A stretch of 64,000 nucleotides of DNA from Streptomyces sp. HUAS MG91 (GTDB taxonomy: Bacteria; Actinomycetota; Actinomycetes; Streptomycetales; Streptomycetaceae). Made by a program: the position numbers and the translations under genes. The notes beneath the pieces were generated by a model. It was not told the DNA's origin. It did not search any database and worked only from the letters and a program-made list of their open reading frames with translations. This document shows positions 8,352 through 16,754 of the stretch, in pieces (position 1 is the stretch's first letter; the number at the start of each line of letters is the position of its first letter). The stretch lies in the NCBI RefSeq assembly GCF_040529335.1, contig NZ_CP159534.1, positions 6,882,001-6,946,000 on the forward strand. The letters run 5' to 3'.

Positions 8352-9263
8352 ATGTTTCCCAAGTCGCTCCGGCTGCTCGCCGCGCTCCTGGTGACGGCCT
8401 CGGCCGCCACCGCCTGCGGCAAGGACGGCAGCCCGCCCACCAAGGGCCCGTCGGCCGACGAACTCCCCAAGTACCAAGTGGCACAAGGGTTCTCGCTGCC
8501 CGACTCGAAGACGTGGAAGAGGGCGAGGAACCGCGGCTACTTCGTCGTCGGCGCCAAGGAGGACCAGCCCTATCTCGGCGAGAAGAACCCGGCCAACGGC
8601 GTCTACTCCGGCTTCGACATCGAGATCGCCAAGATGATGTCGGCCTCGCTCGGGCTCGACCCGGGACGGATCCGCTTCAAGACAATCGCCTCCGCCAACC
8701 GCGAGACCGCCCTGCAGAACGGGCAGATCGACTACTACGTCGGCACCTACACCATCAACGACAACCGCAAGAAGCTCGTCGGCTTCGCCGGGCCCTACTA
8801 CATGGCCGGCCAGTCCCTCCTCGTACGCACCGACGAGGACGACATCCACGGACCCCAGGACCTCGCGGGCAAGCGGGTCTGCTCGGCGGCCGGCTCGACC
8901 CCGTACCAGCGCATCCAGGCCGACTACCCGAAGGCCGACCTCGTCGCGTACGACACGTACTCCATCTGTGTCGACAACCTGCTGACCTATCAGGTCGACG
9001 CGGTCACCACGGACGACGCGATCCTGCTCGGCTTCGCCGCCAAGGCGCCCGACGAGATGAAGATCGCGGGCAAGCCGTTCTCCCAGGAGCCCTACGGCAT
9101 CGGCCTGCCCAAGAGCGACTCCGCGATCCGGTTCGCCATGGACGACGCCCTGGTGGCCCGTGAGAAGAACGGGGACTGGAAGAAGGCGTTCGAGGCCACG
9201 CTCGGCCTGTCCGGCGAGGCCGCCCCGAAGCCACCGGCCGTCGACCGCTACCCGGCGAACTGA
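8352..9263 (+). CDS. gluB: Glutamate ABC importer, substrate-binding lipoprotein
   Basis: A 303-residue extracytoplasmic solute-binding protein (family 3) that captures the amino acid for GluCD. An N-terminal signal (KSLRLLAALLVTASA) ends at the lipobox ATAC, so Cys22 is probably lipidated. The bilobal SBP_bac_3 domain shows YSGFDIEIAKMM, ETALQNGQIDYYVGTYTIN and a C-terminal PKSDSAIRFAMDDAL. ATG 8352 is chosen over GTG 8340, because GGGGGAG lies about 11 nt upstream of the ATG but abuts the GTG. It is the second gene of the glu operon. Confidence 0.9.
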   Translation: MFPKSLRLLAALLVTASAATACGKDGSPPTKGPSADELPKYQVAQGFSLPDSKTWKRARNRGYFVVGAKEDQPYLGEKNPANGVYSGFDIEIAKMMSASLGLDPGRIRFKTIASANRETALQNGQIDYYVGTYTINDNRKKLVGFAGPYYMAGQSLLVRTDEDDIHGPQDLAGKRVCSAAGSTPYQRIQADYPKADLVAYDTYSICVDNLLTYQVDAVTTDDAILLGFAAKAPDEMKIAGKPFSQEPYGIGLPKSDSAIRFAMDDALVAREKNGDWKKAFEATLGLSGEAAPKPPAVDRYPAN

Positions 9264-9274
9264 GGAGGCGTCCC

Positions 9275-9919
9275 GTGAACGTCCTGACCGACAACTTCTC
9301 GACGTACTGGAAGGGCTTCCTCGGCACGGTCGAGCTGACCGTCTACGCCTCGGTCCTCGCGCTGGTGCTCGGCTTCGTCATGGCGTCGTTCCGTGTCGCG
9401 CCCGTCGGCTCCTTCCGCGCCTTCGGCACCGCCTGGGTCACCGTCCTGCGCAACACCCCGCTGACCCTGCTGTTCTTCGCGGTGCTGCTCGGCCTGCCGC
9501 GCTTCGGCCTGGTCCTGCCCTTCCAGCTGTTCGCGGTGCTCGCGCTCGGCTGCTACACCTCCGCGTTCATCTGCGAGGCGCTGCGCTCCGGCATCAACAC
9601 CGTGCCCCGCGGACAGGGCGAGGCGGCCCGCAGTCTCGGCATGACCTTCGGCCAGACGCTGACCACCGTGATCCTGCCGCAGGCCTTCCGGTCGGTGATC
9701 CCGCCCGTCGGCTCCACGCTGATCGCGCTCGCCAAGAACTCGGCCATCGCGGGCGCGTTCAGCGTCGTCGAACTGCTCGGCACGTACAAGACGCTCAGCG
9801 AACTCGGCTACAACATCATCTGGACGTTCGTCTGGATCGCGCTCGGCTACCTGATCATCACGCTCGCCATCAGCGCGCTCTTCAACGTCCTGGAAAAGCG
9901 CTGGGGAGTCGCCCGATGA
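9275..9919 (+). CDS. gluC: Glutamate ABC importer, permease
   Basis: A 214-residue inner-membrane permease of the HisM/His-Glu-Gln-Arg-opine family, with about five hydrophobic helices. The ATPase-coupling EAA loop reads GQGEAARSLGMTFGQTL. GTG 9275 is preceded by GAGGAGG, a near-ideal ribosome binding site, 11 bp after the gluB stop. Its stop overlaps the start of the next permease by 4 nt, indicating translational coupling and a GluC-GluD heterodimer. Confidence 0.9.
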   Translation: MNVLTDNFSTYWKGFLGTVELTVYASVLALVLGFVMASFRVAPVGSFRAFGTAWVTVLRNTPLTLLFFAVLLGLPRFGLVLPFQLFAVLALGCYTSAFICEALRSGINTVPRGQGEAARSLGMTFGQTLTTVILPQAFRSVIPPVGSTLIALAKNSAIAGAFSVVELLGTYKTLSELGYNIIWTFVWIALGYLIITLAISALFNVLEKRWGVAR

Positions 9920-10785
9920 AAGCCCTCGACCACTCCGCCACCGCCCTCTACGACATCCCGGGGCCGAAGACCGAGCGCCGCCACAAGCTGTACGGGCTCG
10001 TCTCCACCCTCATCGTGCTCGGGCTCGTCGCCTGGCTGCTGTACCTGCTCTTCGACACCGACCAGTTCACGGCCACCAAGTGGACGCCCTTCGAGTACAA
10101 GGGCATCCAGGAGCTGCTGCTGCGCGGCCTCGGGAACACGCTGAAGGCGTTCGCCGTCTCGGCCGTGCTCTCCCTCGCGCTCGGCACGGTCCTCGCCGTC
10201 GGACGGCTGTCCGACCACAAGCCGGTGCGCTGGCTCGCCACCCTGTGCGTGGAGTTCTTCCGCGCCATGCCGGTCCTCGTGATGATCTTCTTCATCTACG
10301 TGGCCCTGAAGGTCGAGCCGCTGCCCGCCCTGGTCGCCGGACTGACCCTCTACAACGGCTCCGTCCTCGCCGAGGTCTTCCGCTCCGGCATCAACTCCGT
10401 GGAGCGCGGCCAGCGCGAGGCCGCGTACGCCCTCGGCATGCGCAAGACGCAGGTCATGGCGTACGTGCTCGTGCCGCAGGCCGTGCGGGCCATGCTGCCC
10501 GCCATCATCAGCCAGCTGGTGGTGGCCCTGAAGGACACCTCGCTCGGCTATCTGATCACCTACGAGGAGTTCCTCCACGCCGGGAAGCTGATCGCGTCGA
10601 ACCTCGACTACGATTTGCCCTTCATCCCTGTGGTGATGGTGATCTCTCCGATCTACATCGGGATGTGCATGTTGCTGTCGTGGTTCGCCCAGTGGGTGGC
10701 CAGGCGCCAGCGGCGCAATCCCAAGACCGAGGCCGCCGATGTCGCGCCGGCCGAACCAGGGACGCTGCTGCCCGGAACGCAGTAG
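9916..10785 (+). CDS. gluD: Glutamate ABC importer, second permease
   Basis: A 289-residue partner permease. It has a longer cytoplasmic N-terminus than GluC (about 30 residues rich in charge), then hydrophobic segments. The coupling loop is GQREAAYALGMRKTQVM, and FFRAMPVLVMIFFIYVALKV forms a central helix. The basic tail ARRQRRNPKTEAADVAP is cytoplasmic. ATG 9916 overlaps the gluC stop (ATGA). It ends the operon; 175 bp without recognisable genes separate it from the convergent gene at 10961. Confidence 0.9.
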   Translation: MKALDHSATALYDIPGPKTERRHKLYGLVSTLIVLGLVAWLLYLLFDTDQFTATKWTPFEYKGIQELLLRGLGNTLKAFAVSAVLSLALGTVLAVGRLSDHKPVRWLATLCVEFFRAMPVLVMIFFIYVALKVEPLPALVAGLTLYNGSVLAEVFRSGINSVERGQREAAYALGMRKTQVMAYVLVPQAVRAMLPAIISQLVVALKDTSLGYLITYEEFLHAGKLIASNLDYDLPFIPVVMVISPIYIGMCMLLSWFAQWVARRQRRNPKTEAADVAPAEPGTLLPGTQ

Positions 10786-10960
10786 CCAGAGCATCGGCGG
10801 TTTCCGCCCGGTGACAGCCGGAGATCACTTCCCGCGCGTACGGGGAGAAGGTCAGCTGTGTGCCGGACGGAAGCGGGCCTGCTTGCCGAGGCCGAGCGGG
10901 CCCCTGTCGCCTTCGTACGCGGCAGGGGCTCCGCTCCCCTTGGTCTCCGGGCCCCGGGCG

Positions 10961-11734
10961 CTACTTGCCCGCGCGGTGGGAGCTGCGCGGCGGCGTCGCC
11001 GGTGCGGGCAGCGGAGTCTGCGCCGCCTTCGTGACATCCGCCACCAGTTCGACGACGTCCGGGCCGTAGGCCCCCGAATTGACGACCTTCAGCAGCAGCA
11101 CGAACGACCCGCCGCCGTACTTGCGCGCCAGCCGCTCGTGGTGCCGGGCCAGATAGCGCGTCGCGGCCTGATGGGTGATGGGCAGCTGCCCGCAGCAGAG
11201 GAAGACCGGTCTCGCCCGGCCGGCGTCCCCCGCCTCCCCGGCGGTGAGGCGGGCCAGGATCACGTACTCGGCCCTGCCGGGCTCCAGGCGGTGGCGTTCG
11301 GTGCCGATCTGGAAGGCGCCGCGGTCCGGGCCCGGTTCGGGATCGGTGTTCACCCGGATCCCGGGCAGCAGGCTGACCATGTGAGCCGCCATGCGCCGAT
11401 GGGACCCCGGCCCTCCGATACAGAATTCCGTGCGCTCGCCGAAGCCCTGCTGGGCCGTGTCGTGGGCGACGATCTGGGCGTGGGCGCCGCAGTCCTTGAC
11501 GACCGCGGAGAGTTCGAGAAGGGCGAAGACGTCGTGCCGCTTCACCGTCAGCTCGGGTCCGCCCGCCTCGCGGTTCACCACCAGCAGGGACTCGGAGTTG
11601 GCGGGCAGTCCGAAGAAGGTCTGCTTGCGGCGGAGCCTGCGCCGCCACAGTTGGGTACGGGCGACCCAGCCCAGCGCGACACAGATGCCCGCCGCGATCA
11701 GGCCGAGGACGATGGTGCGCACGTCGTCAGTCAT
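10961..11734 (-). CDS. Conserved membrane-anchored protein of unknown function
   Basis: A 257-residue protein with one N-terminal transmembrane helix (TIVLGLIAAGICVALGWVA) followed by a basic RRRLRRK stop-transfer, so the bulk is cytoplasmic. The soluble part contains FGLPANSESLLVVNR, HDTAQQGFGERTEFCIGGP, FLCCGQLPITHQAATRYLARHH and KVVNSGAYGPDVVELVADV. I recognise it as a widespread Streptomyces family without known function. The start ATG 11734 has no Shine-Dalgarno but a -10-like TAGAGT 8 nt upstream (11743-11748), suggesting a leaderless transcript. It is divergent from the secreted gamma-glutamyltransferase. Confidence 0.7.
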   Translation of the reverse strand: MTDDVRTIVLGLIAAGICVALGWVARTQLWRRRLRRKQTFFGLPANSESLLVVNREAGGPELTVKRHDVFALLELSAVVKDCGAHAQIVAHDTAQQGFGERTEFCIGGPGSHRRMAAHMVSLLPGIRVNTDPEPGPDRGAFQIGTERHRLEPGRAEYVILARLTAGEAGDAGRARPVFLCCGQLPITHQAATRYLARHHERLARKYGGGSFVLLLKVVNSGAYGPDVVELVADVTKAAQTPLPAPATPPRSSHRAGK

Positions 11735-11779
11735 GGGGGCGCACTCTAGCCAACCGACGCACCGGTGTTCGAGAGGGTC

Positions 11780-11808
11780 CTGACGGGTAGCGGAAGTCAA
11801 GTTACGCT
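11780..11808 (+). promoter_or_regulatory. Promoter of secreted ggt
   Basis: CTGACG (11780-11785), 17-bp spacer, TACGCT (11803-11808). Transcription would start about 22 nt before ATG 11838, whose ribosome binding site GGAGG is at the proper distance. Confidence 0.5.
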
Positions 11809-11837
11809 GCGCGAACCGCTGTTGACCGGAGGTACCG

Positions 11838-13646
11838 ATGAGACGTTCAGTTGCGCGGAATCTGTCGTTGTGCGCGGTGGCGGCGAGCATGGTGGCCGTC
11901 GGCGCGGCCGCGCCGCCCTCCGCCGGAGCCGCGTCCGCCGCCCCGAAGAAGCAGCCGGTGGCCGTCGGCTACGGCGGCGCCGTCGCGAGCGTCGACGCGG
12001 ACGCCTCGGCCGCGGGCATCGAGGTCCTGCGCAACGGGGGCAACGCGGTGGACGCCGCCGTCGCCACCGCCGCCGCCCTCGGCGTCACGGAGCCCTACTC
12101 GTCGGGCGTGGGCGGTGGCGGCTACTTCGTCTACTACGACGCCCACTCCCGCACGGTCCACACGATCGACGGCCGGGAGACCGCGCCGCTCACCGCCGGC
12201 TCCGACCTCTTCCTGGAGAACGGCAAGCCGCTCGCCTTCAGCGACGCCGTGACCAGCGGTCTCAGTGTCGGCACGCCCGGCACCCCGGCCACCTGGCAGT
12301 CGGCGCTCGACTCCTGGGGCAGCAAGCGGCTCGGCACGGTCCTGAAGCCCGCCGAGAAGCTGGCCCGCGACGGCTTCACCGTCGACGACACCTTCCGCAC
12401 GCAGACCGCGGCGAACGAGGCCCGGTTCCGCGACTTCCCCGACACCGCGAAGCTGTTCCTGCCCGGCGGACAGCTCCCGGTCGTCGGCTCCACGCTCAAG
12501 AACCCCGATCTGGCGCGCACCTACGCGCAGTTGGCCCGCGAGGGCATGGGCGCCATCTATCGCGGGGACATCGGCGACGACATCGTCAGGACGGTCGACA
12601 AGCCGCCGGTGGCCCCGGACTCCGACTATGTGGCCCGCCCCGGCAAGCTGTCGACGAAGGACCTCAAGGCCTACCGCGCCAAGTTCCAGGCCCCGTCGAA
12701 GACCTCGTACCGCGGGCTCGGTGTCTACTCGATCGCGCCGTCGTCGTCCGGCGGCACCACCGTCGGCGAAGCGCTCAACATGCTGGAGAGGACCGACCTG
12801 TCGAAGGCGTCCGCCGTCCAGTACCTGCACCACTACATCGAGGCCAGCCGGATCGCGTTCGCCGACCGGGGCCGCTGGGTCGGCGACCCCTCCTTCGAGG
12901 ACGTGCCCACCCGGCAGCTGCTGTCGCAGAAGTACGCGGACTCGCGGGCCTGCCTCATCAAGGACGACGCGGTGCTCACCAGCCCGGTGGCGCCCGGCGA
13001 TCCCCGGCACCCGGGCACGTGCGGCAAGGCCGGTGACAAGGCGGCGCCGACGACGTACGAGGGCGAGAACACCACGCACCTCACCACCGCCGACAAGTGG
13101 GGCAACGTCGTCTCCTACACCCTCACCATCGAGCAGACCGGCGGCAGCGGCATCACCGTGCCGGGCCGCGGCTTCCTGCTCAACAACGAGCTGACCGACT
13201 TCTCCTTCGCGCCGGCCAGCCCGGACGTGCACGACCCGAACCTGCCGGGCCCCGGCAAGCGGCCGCGCTCGTCGATCTCCCCGACGATCGTGCTCGACCG
13301 GCACGACCGGCCGGTCGTCGCCGTCGGTTCACCCGGCGGCGCCACCATCATCACCACCGTCCTGCAGACGCTCACCGGGTTCCTCGACCGCGGGCTGCCG
13401 CTCGTCGACGCCATCGCGGCGCCGCGCGCCAGCCAGCGCAACGCGGCGCAGACCGAACTCGAACCCGGCCTGTACGACAGCCCGTTGCGGGCGAAGCTGG
13501 AGGCCATCGGGCACTCCTTCAAGCTGAACCCGGAGATCGGGGCCGCCACCGGCGTGCAGCGGCTGCCGGGCGGCAAGTGGCTCGCCGCCGCCGAGAAGGT
13601 GCGGCGCGGCGGGGGCTCGGCCATGGTGGTCACCCCCGGCAAGTGA
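11838..13646 (+). CDS. ggt: Secreted gamma-glutamyltransferase
   Basis: A 602-residue Ntn-hydrolase proenzyme that cleaves or transfers gamma-glutamyl groups from glutathione-like and gamma-glutamyl peptides. Residues 1-32 form a Sec signal (basic MRRSVARN, hydrophobic core, AGA-A end), so it acts outside the cell. The heavy-subunit motif is EVLRNGGNAVDAAVA. Self-cleavage and catalysis use Thr412 in the TTHL motif of GENTTHLTTADKWGN. The light subunit carries PRSSISPTIV and GSPGGATIITTVLQ, the oxyanion/glycine region. Length is typical. Transcription probably ends at the strong hairpin just after the stop codon. A second, signal-less paralogue lies at 49964. Confidence 0.93.
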   Translation: MRRSVARNLSLCAVAASMVAVGAAAPPSAGAASAAPKKQPVAVGYGGAVASVDADASAAGIEVLRNGGNAVDAAVATAAALGVTEPYSSGVGGGGYFVYYDAHSRTVHTIDGRETAPLTAGSDLFLENGKPLAFSDAVTSGLSVGTPGTPATWQSALDSWGSKRLGTVLKPAEKLARDGFTVDDTFRTQTAANEARFRDFPDTAKLFLPGGQLPVVGSTLKNPDLARTYAQLAREGMGAIYRGDIGDDIVRTVDKPPVAPDSDYVARPGKLSTKDLKAYRAKFQAPSKTSYRGLGVYSIAPSSSGGTTVGEALNMLERTDLSKASAVQYLHHYIEASRIAFADRGRWVGDPSFEDVPTRQLLSQKYADSRACLIKDDAVLTSPVAPGDPRHPGTCGKAGDKAAPTTYEGENTTHLTTADKWGNVVSYTLTIEQTGGSGITVPGRGFLLNNELTDFSFAPASPDVHDPNLPGPGKRPRSSISPTIVLDRHDRPVVAVGSPGGATIITTVLQTLTGFLDRGLPLVDAIAAPRASQRNAAQTELEPGLYDSPLRAKLEAIGHSFKLNPEIGAATGVQRLPGGKWLAAAEKVRRGGGSAMVVTPGK

Positions 13647-13658
13647 CGGTCCGCGCAA

Positions 13659-13708
13659 CACGCGGACATCGGCCCACGGAATGCATCCCGTGGGCCGATG
13701 TCCGCGTG
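13659..13708 (+). terminator. Perfect 21-bp stem hairpin after ggt
   Basis: Arms 13659-13679 and 13688-13708 are perfectly complementary, with an 8-nt loop. There is no T-run, as is common in Streptomyces terminators. The hairpin lies 12 bp after the ggt stop and separates it from the two-component system. Confidence 0.8.
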
Positions 13709-13733
13709 GCCGGGCCTTCGTAGGCTCACCGGT

Positions 13734-14882
13734 GTGAACACGACCTCCACCTTCCGCGGTGCCGCCTGGGGCGGCCTGGCCCTCTATCCGCTGGCCGTCG
13801 CCCTGGCACTGTTCGGTTTCTCGTTCGTCGCGCCCGAGGCGCGCGCCCTCGGCGTGGCCCTGTCGGCGGTACTCCTGGCGGGGGTGGTGCGCCGCGCGCC
13901 GCTGCCGGGTCTGTCGCTGATTCTCCTCGGGACGCTGCTCGCCGCGTTCGCACAGCCGTCCGGCGGGCCCTGGGGCGGCTCGCGGGAGGTGACCCTGCTG
14001 GCGTTCGGGGCGGCCGACGTGGCGCTCGGACATCTCGTCGCCACCCGGCCGAGGTGGCAGTGGGGCACCGGAGTCGCCGTCTCCCTGGTCGTCCAGGCCA
14101 TTGGGATCGGCTTTCTGGCGCGGCCCGAGAACATGGTCGGCGGTGTCGTCGTCGCCCTGCTCGCCCTCCTCGTCGCCTGCATGGTCGGGCTGCTCGCGGG
14201 GGAGCGCCGCGCCCACGCCGAGGCGCTGCGCAGCCGGGTCGTCGCCGACGCCGTCACCGCCGAACGGATGCGCATAGCGCGGGAGTTGCACGACATGGTC
14301 TCCCACAGCATCGGTGTCATCGCGATCCAGTCGGGCGTCGCGGCCCGGGTCGTCGAGTCCCGCCCCCGGGAGGCGCGCGAGGCCCTGTCGGCGATCGAGG
14401 ACACCAGCCGGGAGACCCTCGCGGGCCTGCGCCGCACCCTCGTCGCGCTGCGCGGGGCCGACGCCCCGGCCGGTACCGCGCCGCTCGCCCCGGCCGCCGG
14501 ACTCGGCGACCTCGACGCGCTCGCCGCCGCCACCGGCCGGGACGCGGGCGTCAGGGTCGACGTCGTGCGCACCGGCCCCGAGCGGGCACTGCCGCCGGAC
14601 ATCGACCTCGCGGCCTACCGCATCGTCCAGGAATCCCTCACCAACGTCGTCAGGCACGCGCACGTCGACGTCTGCCGGGTCGACGTGCGGTGGAGCGACG
14701 ACGCGCTCGTCCTGGAGATCACCGACGCCGGCACCGGTGGCTCGGCTACCGTCCCCGGCATGGGGATCACGGGGATGAGGGAGCGGGTGAGTCTGCTGCA
14801 CGGGGAGTTCAGCGCGGGGCCGGGGCCGGAGGGCGGGTTCCGGGTGACGGCGCGCATACCGCTGCCGGAGGCGGGCCGATGA
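13734..14882 (+). CDS. NarL-type two-component sensor histidine kinase
   Basis: A 382-residue membrane kinase. Several hydrophobic segments occupy residues about 10-150 (for example GGLALYPLAVALALFGFSFV). A HisKA_3 dimerisation helix follows with the phospho-acceptor His186 in RIARELHDMVSHS, then a HATPase domain with the N-box QESLTNVVRHAH and G-box PGMGITGMRERV. There is no large extracytoplasmic sensor domain, so the signal may be membrane-borne. GTG 13734 is chosen because the upstream ATG 13698 lies within the ggt terminator stem. The stop overlaps the response regulator start by 4 nt, making the two a clear pair. Confidence 0.9.
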   Translation: MNTTSTFRGAAWGGLALYPLAVALALFGFSFVAPEARALGVALSAVLLAGVVRRAPLPGLSLILLGTLLAAFAQPSGGPWGGSREVTLLAFGAADVALGHLVATRPRWQWGTGVAVSLVVQAIGIGFLARPENMVGGVVVALLALLVACMVGLLAGERRAHAEALRSRVVADAVTAERMRIARELHDMVSHSIGVIAIQSGVAARVVESRPREAREALSAIEDTSRETLAGLRRTLVALRGADAPAGTAPLAPAAGLGDLDALAAATGRDAGVRVDVVRTGPERALPPDIDLAAYRIVQESLTNVVRHAHVDVCRVDVRWSDDALVLEITDAGTGGSATVPGMGITGMRERVSLLHGEFSAGPGPEGGFRVTARIPLPEAGR

Positions 14883-15541
14883 CCGTACGCGTCCTCCTCG
14901 TCGACGACCAGCCGCTGGTCCGCTCCGGGCTGCGCGTCCTGATCGGCGAGACCGAGGACCTGGAGGTGGCCGGCGAGGCGGGCGACGGCGCGCGGGCCGT
15001 CGAACTGGCCGCGACGCTCAGGCCCGACGTGGTCGTCATGGACCTGCGGATGCCCGGCATGGACGGCATCGAGGCGACCCGGCGGATCATGGCCGGCGAC
15101 AGCGGCAGCCGCGTGCTCGTCCTGACCACCTTCGACGAGGACGACTACGTGTACGGGGCGCTGCGGGCCGGCGCCGGCGGCTTCGCCGTCAAGGACATGC
15201 AGCTGGAGGACATCCTCGCGGCGGTGCGCGTGGTGGCGGCCGGGGACGCGCTCATCGCCCCCGGAGTGACCCGGCGGCTCATCGCCGACTTCGTGGGACG
15301 GCCGGGGCCCGTCGCCGCCCGCCCGCCGCGCTCCGTCGAGGGGATCACGCAGCGCGAGCGCGAGGTGCTCACCCTGGTCGGGCTCGGCCGCTCGAACCAG
15401 GAGATCGCCGACGAGCTCGTCATCAGCATGGCCACCACCAAATCGCACGTGGCCCGCCTGTTCACCAAGCTGGACGCCCGCGACCGCGTACAACTGGTCA
15501 TCATCGCGTACGAGTTGGGGCTGGTGGCGCCGTCCGGCTGA
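14879..15541 (+). CDS. NarL/LuxR-family response regulator
   Basis: A 220-residue DNA-binding regulator, partner of the kinase it overlaps. The receiver domain has the acidic pair DD at 9-10, phospho-acceptor Asp55 in VVVMDLRMPGMDG, the Thr in LVLTTFDEDDYV and Lys in GFAVKDMQ. The C-terminal LuxR helix-turn-helix reads ITQREREVLTLVGLGRSNQEIADEL and TTKSHVARLFTKL. The target genes are not evident. No palindrome like the one near the second system was seen in the short region upstream of this pair. Confidence 0.92.
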   Translation: MTVRVLLVDDQPLVRSGLRVLIGETEDLEVAGEAGDGARAVELAATLRPDVVVMDLRMPGMDGIEATRRIMAGDSGSRVLVLTTFDEDDYVYGALRAGAGGFAVKDMQLEDILAAVRVVAAGDALIAPGVTRRLIADFVGRPGPVAARPPRSVEGITQREREVLTLVGLGRSNQEIADELVISMATTKSHVARLFTKLDARDRVQLVIIAYELGLVAPSG

Positions 15542-15572
15542 GGGAGTGCGACCGGGAGGGCCGGTGGCCCGC

Positions 15573-16340
15573 CTACAGCGCCGTCAGGACGCGCGGCCCC
15601 GCATCGGTGATCGCCACCGTGTGCTCGGCGTGGGCGGCGCGCGAGCCGTCGTTCGTGCGCAGGGTCCAGCCGTCCGGCGCCTCGTGGTAGTCGTCCTTGC
15701 CGCCGCCGATCAGCATCGGCTCGATCGCGAGGACCATGCCGTGGCGCAGCGGCATGCCGCGGCCCTGCCGTCCCTCGTTGGGCACGCCCGGGTCCTCGTG
15801 CATCTTCCGGCCGATGCCGTGGCCGCCGAAGTCCTGCGGGATGCCGTACCCGGCGGTGCGGCAGAGCCGGCCCACGGCGTGCGCGATGTCGCCGATGCGG
15901 TTGCCGACGACGGCCGCCTCGATGCCCGCGGCCAGGGCCCGCTCGGCGGTCTCGACGAGCGTCACATCCTCGGGGCGCGCCCGGCCCACGACGAAACTGA
16001 TGGCGGAGTCGCCCGCCCAGCCGTCGAGCAGGGCCCCGCAGTCGATCGAGACCAGGTCGCCGTCGCGCAGCCGGTCGGCGGTCGGGATGCCGTGCACGAT
16101 CGCGTCGTTCACGGACGCGCAGATCACCGCGGGGAACGGAGTGGTCGCGAACGAGGGCCGGTAGTGCAGGAAGGGCGAGCCCGCCCCGGCCTCGGCCAGC
16201 ACCTCGCGGGCCACCTCGTCCAGCTCCAGCAGGCTCACGCCCACGGCGGCGTGGTCCCGCACGGCCGTCAGGGCCCGGGCCACGACGCGGCCCGCCTCGC
16301 GCATCGCGTCCATCTGTGTGTCTGTCTTGAGTTCCACCAT
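15573..16340 (-). CDS. map: Methionine aminopeptidase, type I
   Basis: A 255-residue metallopeptidase that removes the initiator methionine. The five metal ligands are visible in context: DLVSIDCGALLDGWAGDSA (Asp pair), GGHGIGRKMHEDP (His), AIEPML (Glu) and a late AEHTVAIT (Glu). The substrate-binding His is in NDAIVHGIP. This looks like an accessory MAP rather than the housekeeping one, since it is not near secY/adk but faces a small XRE regulator across a shared operator. Transcription probably starts at the ATG (-10 TATAGT at 16348-16353), leaving a leaderless message. Longer upstream in-frame codons are antisense to neighbouring genes and not real. Confidence 0.92.
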   Translation of the reverse strand: MVELKTDTQMDAMREAGRVVARALTAVRDHAAVGVSLLELDEVAREVLAEAGAGSPFLHYRPSFATTPFPAVICASVNDAIVHGIPTADRLRDGDLVSIDCGALLDGWAGDSAISFVVGRARPEDVTLVETAERALAAGIEAAVVGNRIGDIAHAVGRLCRTAGYGIPQDFGGHGIGRKMHEDPGVPNEGRQGRGMPLRHGMVLAIEPMLIGGGKDDYHEAPDGWTLRTNDGSRAAHAEHTVAITDAGPRVLTAL

Positions 16341-16409
16341 GCCAATAACTATACCGGTATTTCTATCCGGTACAGAAATCCGGTATAGGAATCGGGACTC
16401 GGGTAGACT
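16341..16409. promoter_or_regulatory. Divergent map/XRE promoters with a palindromic operator
   Basis: A 40-bp imperfect palindrome (16349-16388) begins CTATACCGG and ends CCGGTATAG. Inside it the element ATMCGGTA or a close variant recurs at roughly 13-bp steps. The minus-strand -10 TATAGT for map (16348-16353) lies at one end. The plus-strand -10 TAGACT for the XRE gene (16404-16409) lies just past the other. Both -10 elements sit about 7 nt from their start codons. One bound repressor would cover both promoters. Confidence 0.65.
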
Positions 16410-16415
16410 CGTGCC

Positions 16416-16667
16416 ATGGTCCGAACTCCCTTGACCCCCGAAGAGCGCGAGCGCGGCGAGCGGCTCGGCCGGCTGCTGCGCGAGGCGCGGCGCGAGCGCA
16501 GCATGACGGAGGTCGCCGCGGGTGCGGGCGTCTCCGTCGAGACGCTGCGCAAGATCGAGACCGGGCGCGCCCCGACCCCGGCGTTCTTCACCATCGCCGC
16601 CGTCGCCCGCGAGCTGGGCCTGTCCATGGACGAGCTGGTGGTGCGCTGCGCGCTGGTGCTCGCCTGA
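16416..16667 (+). CDS. Small XRE-family transcriptional regulator
   Basis: An 83-residue helix-turn-helix protein consisting almost only of the lambda-repressor-like domain: RLGRLLREARRERSMTEVAAGAGVSVETLRKIETGRAPTPAFFTIAAVARELGLSMDELV. The recognition helix is around SVETLRKIETG. No effector domain is present. It is divergent from map, with an extended palindrome between them, so it most likely represses itself and map. A leaderless mRNA is likely, because TAGACT ends 6 nt before ATG 16416. Confidence 0.88.
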   Translation: MVRTPLTPEERERGERLGRLLREARRERSMTEVAAGAGVSVETLRKIETGRAPTPAFFTIAAVARELGLSMDELVVRCALVLA

Positions 16668-16754
16668 AAAGTCCGCGTAGCGGCCCCGTAACACGCCGGG
16701 TGTTTCCTTCCGGAGCGAAAGGCTCCAGGGGGCGCGAGGATCGGCGGGGCGCAC

